A stretch of DNA of 64,000 bases from Bacteroidota bacterium (GTDB taxonomy: Bacteria > Bacteroidota > Ignavibacteria > Kryptoniales > JAKASW01). The position numbers and the translations under genes are program-made. The stretch spans positions 186,001 to 250,000 of the forward strand of contig JAKAGT010000002.1 in NCBI GenBank assembly GCA_021825585.1, written 5' to 3'. Below, piece after piece: positions 61,707 through 64,000 of the stretch; position 1 is the stretch's first letter, and each line of letters begins with the position of its first letter. Under the pieces are notes generated by a model. The model did not search any database and had not been told where the DNA came from. It saw nothing but the letters and a program-made list of their open reading frames with translations.

Positions 61707-62663
61707 TTAGTCTTTGCGTGTTCCCTCCCTCCTGATGTGAGTTCCGCTATCGCCTTTCAGTCCGGCCAGAAGATGAGCGGGATCGGTAATGATCACTTCC
61801 TCGCCGCCGCGTTTCAGAAATTCAATAGCCGCCTCGATCTTAGGGCCCATGCTTCCCCCGAGGAATTCTCCCCAGGCGAGAAACTTCGTCGCATCTACGA
61901 CCGACATATCGCGAATCGCCTCCTGGTTGTGTTTCTTGTAGTTAATGTAAACAAATTCCACGTCGGTCGAAATCACCAACCGGTTCATCCCAAGCTCACC
62001 GGCGAGGAGAGCGGAACTTCTGTCCTTGTCTATTACCGCCTCGACTCCTGTGACGTCGCCGTTCTCGAAAACAACGGGTATCCCGCCTCCGCCAGTTGCG
62101 ATGACTATTATATTGTCTGCAACACATCTGCGGATTACTTCAATCTCCATTATTTCCACCGGCAACGGCGAAGGGACAACCCTCCGGTAACCGCGGGCAG
62201 CGTCTTCAATGATGTCCCATCCCAACTCGCTGCGCTTCTGCTCGGCAGTTTCCTTGTGATAGAATGGCCCTATCGGTTTGCTCGGAGCGGAAAAAGCAGC
62301 GTCGCTTCTCTTTACCGCAACCCGCGTAAGCACGACGGCCACGGGTGTATGAATATTGCGCGCTCGCAGCTCGGATTGCAGCGAGTTGAGCAATATGTAA
62401 CCGATCTCGCCTTGAGTAGATGCGACACAAACGTCGAGGGGCTGTGAATAGGTCTGATTCGAAGCGGCTTCTGAACGCAGGAGCTGTGAACCGACCTGCG
62501 GGCCGTTACCGTGAGTTATGACAATCCTGTAACCAAGCGCGGCTATCTCTGCGATGTTGGATGCTGTCATCCGGGCGTTTTCAAATTGCTCTGAAATCGT
62601 CCCCCGCTGTCCGGATCTTATGAGCGAGTTGCCGCCGACAGCTACCAACACCGCACGATGCAT
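61707..62663 (-). CDS. arcC: Carbamate kinase
   Basis: The 318-residue enzyme transfers phosphate between ATP and carbamate, reversibly with carbamoyl phosphate. It has the amino-acid-kinase fold with LVAVGGNSLIRSGQRGT, ITHGNGPQVGSQLLRS, VIATGGGGIPV and WGEFLGGSMGPKIEAAIEF. The start at 62663 (TAG-A-ATG after argF, with GGAG upstream) is preferred over an ATG at 62705 inside argF. It lies between argF and pyrB. This could reflect a catabolic role in arginine/citrulline use, or an anabolic supply of carbamoyl phosphate. No arginine deiminase is in the window. Confidence 0.93.
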   Translation of the reverse strand: MHRAVLVAVGGNSLIRSGQRGTISEQFENARMTASNIAEIAALGYRIVITHGNGPQVGSQLLRSEAASNQTYSQPLDVCVASTQGEIGYILLNSLQSELRARNIHTPVAVVLTRVAVKRSDAAFSAPSKPIGPFYHKETAEQKRSELGWDIIEDAARGYRRVVPSPLPVEIMEIEVIRRCVADNIIVIATGGGGIPVVFENGDVTGVEAVIDKDRSSALLAGELGMNRLVISTDVEFVYINYKKHNQEAIRDMSVVDATKFLAWGEFLGGSMGPKIEAAIEFLKRGGEEVIITDPAHLLAGLKGDSGTHIRREGTRKD

Positions 62664-62664
62664 T

Positions 62665-63603
62665 CTATTTCTCCATGAAATCTTCCTGACCGGCAAAGAG
62701 TGCATACATTATCGCCTTCTGCGAATGGAGCCGGTTCTCCGACTCATCCCAGACAACCGACTGTTTCGAGTCGATGACCTCATCCGTGACTTCTTCTCCA
62801 CGGTGGGCCGGCAGGCAATGCATGAAAATTGCCGACTTCTTTGCCAGACTCATCAGCTGTTTGTTAACCTGGAAATCGCGGAATACCTTCAGTCTCTCCT
62901 CCTTTTCGCTTTCCTGTCCCATGCTGACCCAGACATCGGTATAAACGACATCGGCATCCCGGACGGCTGCCCTGGGGTCGTGTTCAACTCCGATTGTTGC
63001 GCCCGTCTCCTTTGCCGCTTCCCCCGCGAGTTTGAGAACATCCTTGGGCGGTTCATACCCCCCCGGCGTAGCAGCTACGAAGTCCGTCCCCATCTTCGCT
63101 GCCATCAACATCAGGGAATTGCATACGTTATTGCCGTCTCCGACAAACACAAATTTCTTCTTCCTTAAATCGCCGAGATGCTCTTTGACGGTAAGGAAGT
63201 CGCCCACAGCCTGGCAGGGATGCTCGTAATCCGTGAGCGCGTTGATCACGGGGATCTTCATGTTCGCCCCCATGTCGACGCATCCCTGGTGAGCGTAAGT
63301 CCTTAGCACGACGCCGGACATCCATCTCTCCAGGTTCTTCGCCACGTCATGTATGCTTTCCCGCTTCCCGAGACTTATGTCAGACTGGGAGAGGTAAACA
63401 GAATGTCCACCGAGCTGGTAAACCCCAACGTCGAACGTGACGTGGGTTCGCAGGGATTGTTTTTCAAATATCAAAGCTACCGATTTCCCCTTGAGCGAAT
63501 CGCTGTATTTTTCCGGCTGAGCCTTCATTTTCATAGAAAGGTCGATGAACCGCTTCATTTCCCGGGATGACCAATCTGCAATACTGAGAAAGTCTTTCTT
63601 CAT
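62665..63603 (-). CDS. argF: Ornithine carbamoyltransferase
   Basis: The 312-residue enzyme converts ornithine and carbamoyl phosphate to citrulline. The phosphate loop is EKQSLRTHVTFDVGVYQLGG. The usual STRTR is SLRTH here: the third-position Arg is kept and the last is His. HPCQAVGDF, NVCNSLMLMAAKMG and the ornithine-side FMHCLPAHRGEEV are present. The latter with its HCLPAHRG confirms OTCase rather than aspartate transcarbamoylase. It is followed by carbamate kinase with one base between stop and start. Confidence 0.92.
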   Translation of the reverse strand: MKKDFLSIADWSSREMKRFIDLSMKMKAQPEKYSDSLKGKSVALIFEKQSLRTHVTFDVGVYQLGGHSVYLSQSDISLGKRESIHDVAKNLERWMSGVVLRTYAHQGCVDMGANMKIPVINALTDYEHPCQAVGDFLTVKEHLGDLRKKKFVFVGDGNNVCNSLMLMAAKMGTDFVAATPGGYEPPKDVLKLAGEAAKETGATIGVEHDPRAAVRDADVVYTDVWVSMGQESEKEERLKVFRDFQVNKQLMSLAKKSAIFMHCLPAHRGEEVTDEVIDSKQSVVWDESENRLHSQKAIMYALFAGQEDFMEK

Positions 63604-63641
63604 TCAATCTTCTCCTTTATAAGTAAATCGCCATTCAGAAG

Positions 63642-64000
63642 CTACGGTAATTTATGTTCTGTCAAAAAACCTTCCAATATTTCTTTGACGCCCGGCCTGG
63701 TAATCTCGGCGAGCTCGTAACGGACCCTAACCGAAGGCCTTTTTATTTTCACGACGCGCCGCAAATCGATAGGAGTTCCAATTATCACCGTGTCGCAATC
63801 GGACCTGTTAATCGTAGCCTCCAGCTCTTTGACCTGCTTGTCACCATATCCCATCGCGGGAAGCAGAGTCCCGGTCTTCGGATATTTTCTGAAGGTTTCG
63901 GAAATCGAGCCGACCGCCCACTTCCTCGGATCGACCAGTTCGCTTGCGCCGAATTTCTGAGCGGCTATGACGCCGGCTCCGTACGACATACCTCCGTGCG
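63642..64000 (-). CDS. Cyclic 2,3-diphosphoglycerate synthetase-like protein (partial, N-terminus outside window)
   Basis: The last 119 residues are visible. They contain HGGMSYGAGVIAAQKFG, VDPRKWAVGSISETFRKYP, LLPAMGYGDKQVKELEATI and DCDTVIIGTPIDLRRVV. These resemble the C-terminal part of the GTPase/cDPG-synthetase-like family (about 440 residues), often found beside argF and arcC in thermophiles. The reading frame continues open beyond base 64000. Its role in this neighbourhood is unknown. The family name comes from the archaeal enzyme that cyclises 2,3-bisphosphoglycerate, and bacterial members need not do this. Confidence 0.75.
   Translation of the reverse strand, partial: HGGMSYGAGVIAAQKFGASELVDPRKWAVGSISETFRKYPKTGTLLPAMGYGDKQVKELEATINRSDCDTVIIGTPIDLRRVVKIKRPSVRVRYELAEITRPGVKEILEGFLTEHKLP

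Noticed and set aside
1-64000. tRNA genes, rRNA genes, CRISPR arrays
   Set aside because: I looked for T-loop sequences, conserved rRNA stretches and regularly spaced repeats on both strands and saw none.

Overview
The window reads as a chromosomal segment (or metagenomic contig) of a Gram-negative anaerobe or facultative anaerobe from the Bacteroidota / Chlorobiota / Ignavibacteriota side of the tree. The evidence is two proteins with C-terminal type IX secretion sorting domains of the YPNPF...YDVLG / YNVLGQEV type, TonB-dependent receptors with an N-terminal carboxypeptidase-like regulatory domain, GGMEH-type M1 aminopeptidases and many outer-membrane lipoproteins. No SusD partner accompanies the receptor. 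That, with the style of the sorting domain, points to Ignavibacteria-like relatives rather than gut Bacteroides; the exact phylum is an inference. I saw no rRNA, tRNA or CRISPR array.

Left part (1-22.5 kb, all minus strand): a long polysaccharide / uronide utilisation locus read right to left from one well-formed promoter-operator near 22.44 kb. Order of transcription: a 60-codon truncated secretion-type leader ORF, TonB receptor, secreted beta-helix protein with a T9SS domain, small outer-membrane barrel, GH28-like polygalacturonase, an unassigned alpha/alpha-barrel protein, periplasmic GH2, GntR/LacI-type regulator, cytoplasmic beta-glucuronidase, sodium-solute symporter, a gene remnant, uronate isomerase UxaC, hexuronate MFS transporter, tagaturonate epimerase UxaE, a nickel-pincer LarA homologue and 6-phosphogluconate dehydrogenase. 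The classical reductases and dehydratases (UxaAB/UxuAB) are not in the window. The LarA homologue next to gnd suggests that part of the uronate carbon might flow mannonate -> gluconate -> 6-phosphogluconate.

22.5-27.5 kb (minus): KDPG aldolase, KDG kinase, xylulokinase, xylose isomerase and a broken xylE-type transporter, i.e. the lower uronate branch together with xylose use. An IS4-type element (27.6-29.0 kb) sits just upstream.

29-40 kb (minus): an RND efflux operon (TolC, adaptor, pump) with its OmpR-type regulator and histidine kinase encoded at the 3' end by overlapping genes. Then come a double-PepSY protein, an MltD-like lytic transglycosylase lipoprotein and a YVTN-type beta-propeller.

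40-54 kb, mixed strands: an orphan outer-membrane TonB-type barrel, a COG4705-like membrane protein, a GT9 glycosyltransferase, a complete IS1595-type element with 8-bp target duplications and a small membrane-protein passenger gene, a WD40-type surface protein, a 5'-truncated sigma-54 activator without Walker A, a short-chain dehydrogenase, a methyltransferase and an APC permease.

54.5-64 kb (minus): T9SS-sorted M1 aminopeptidase, EamA exporter, PAP2 phosphatase, lytic transglycosylase, GlmU-like uridylyltransferase with a coupled 60-residue protein, PanD, and a carbamoyl-phosphate cluster (pyrB, carbamate kinase, argF, cyclic-2,3-DPG-synthetase-like protein) that runs off the right edge.
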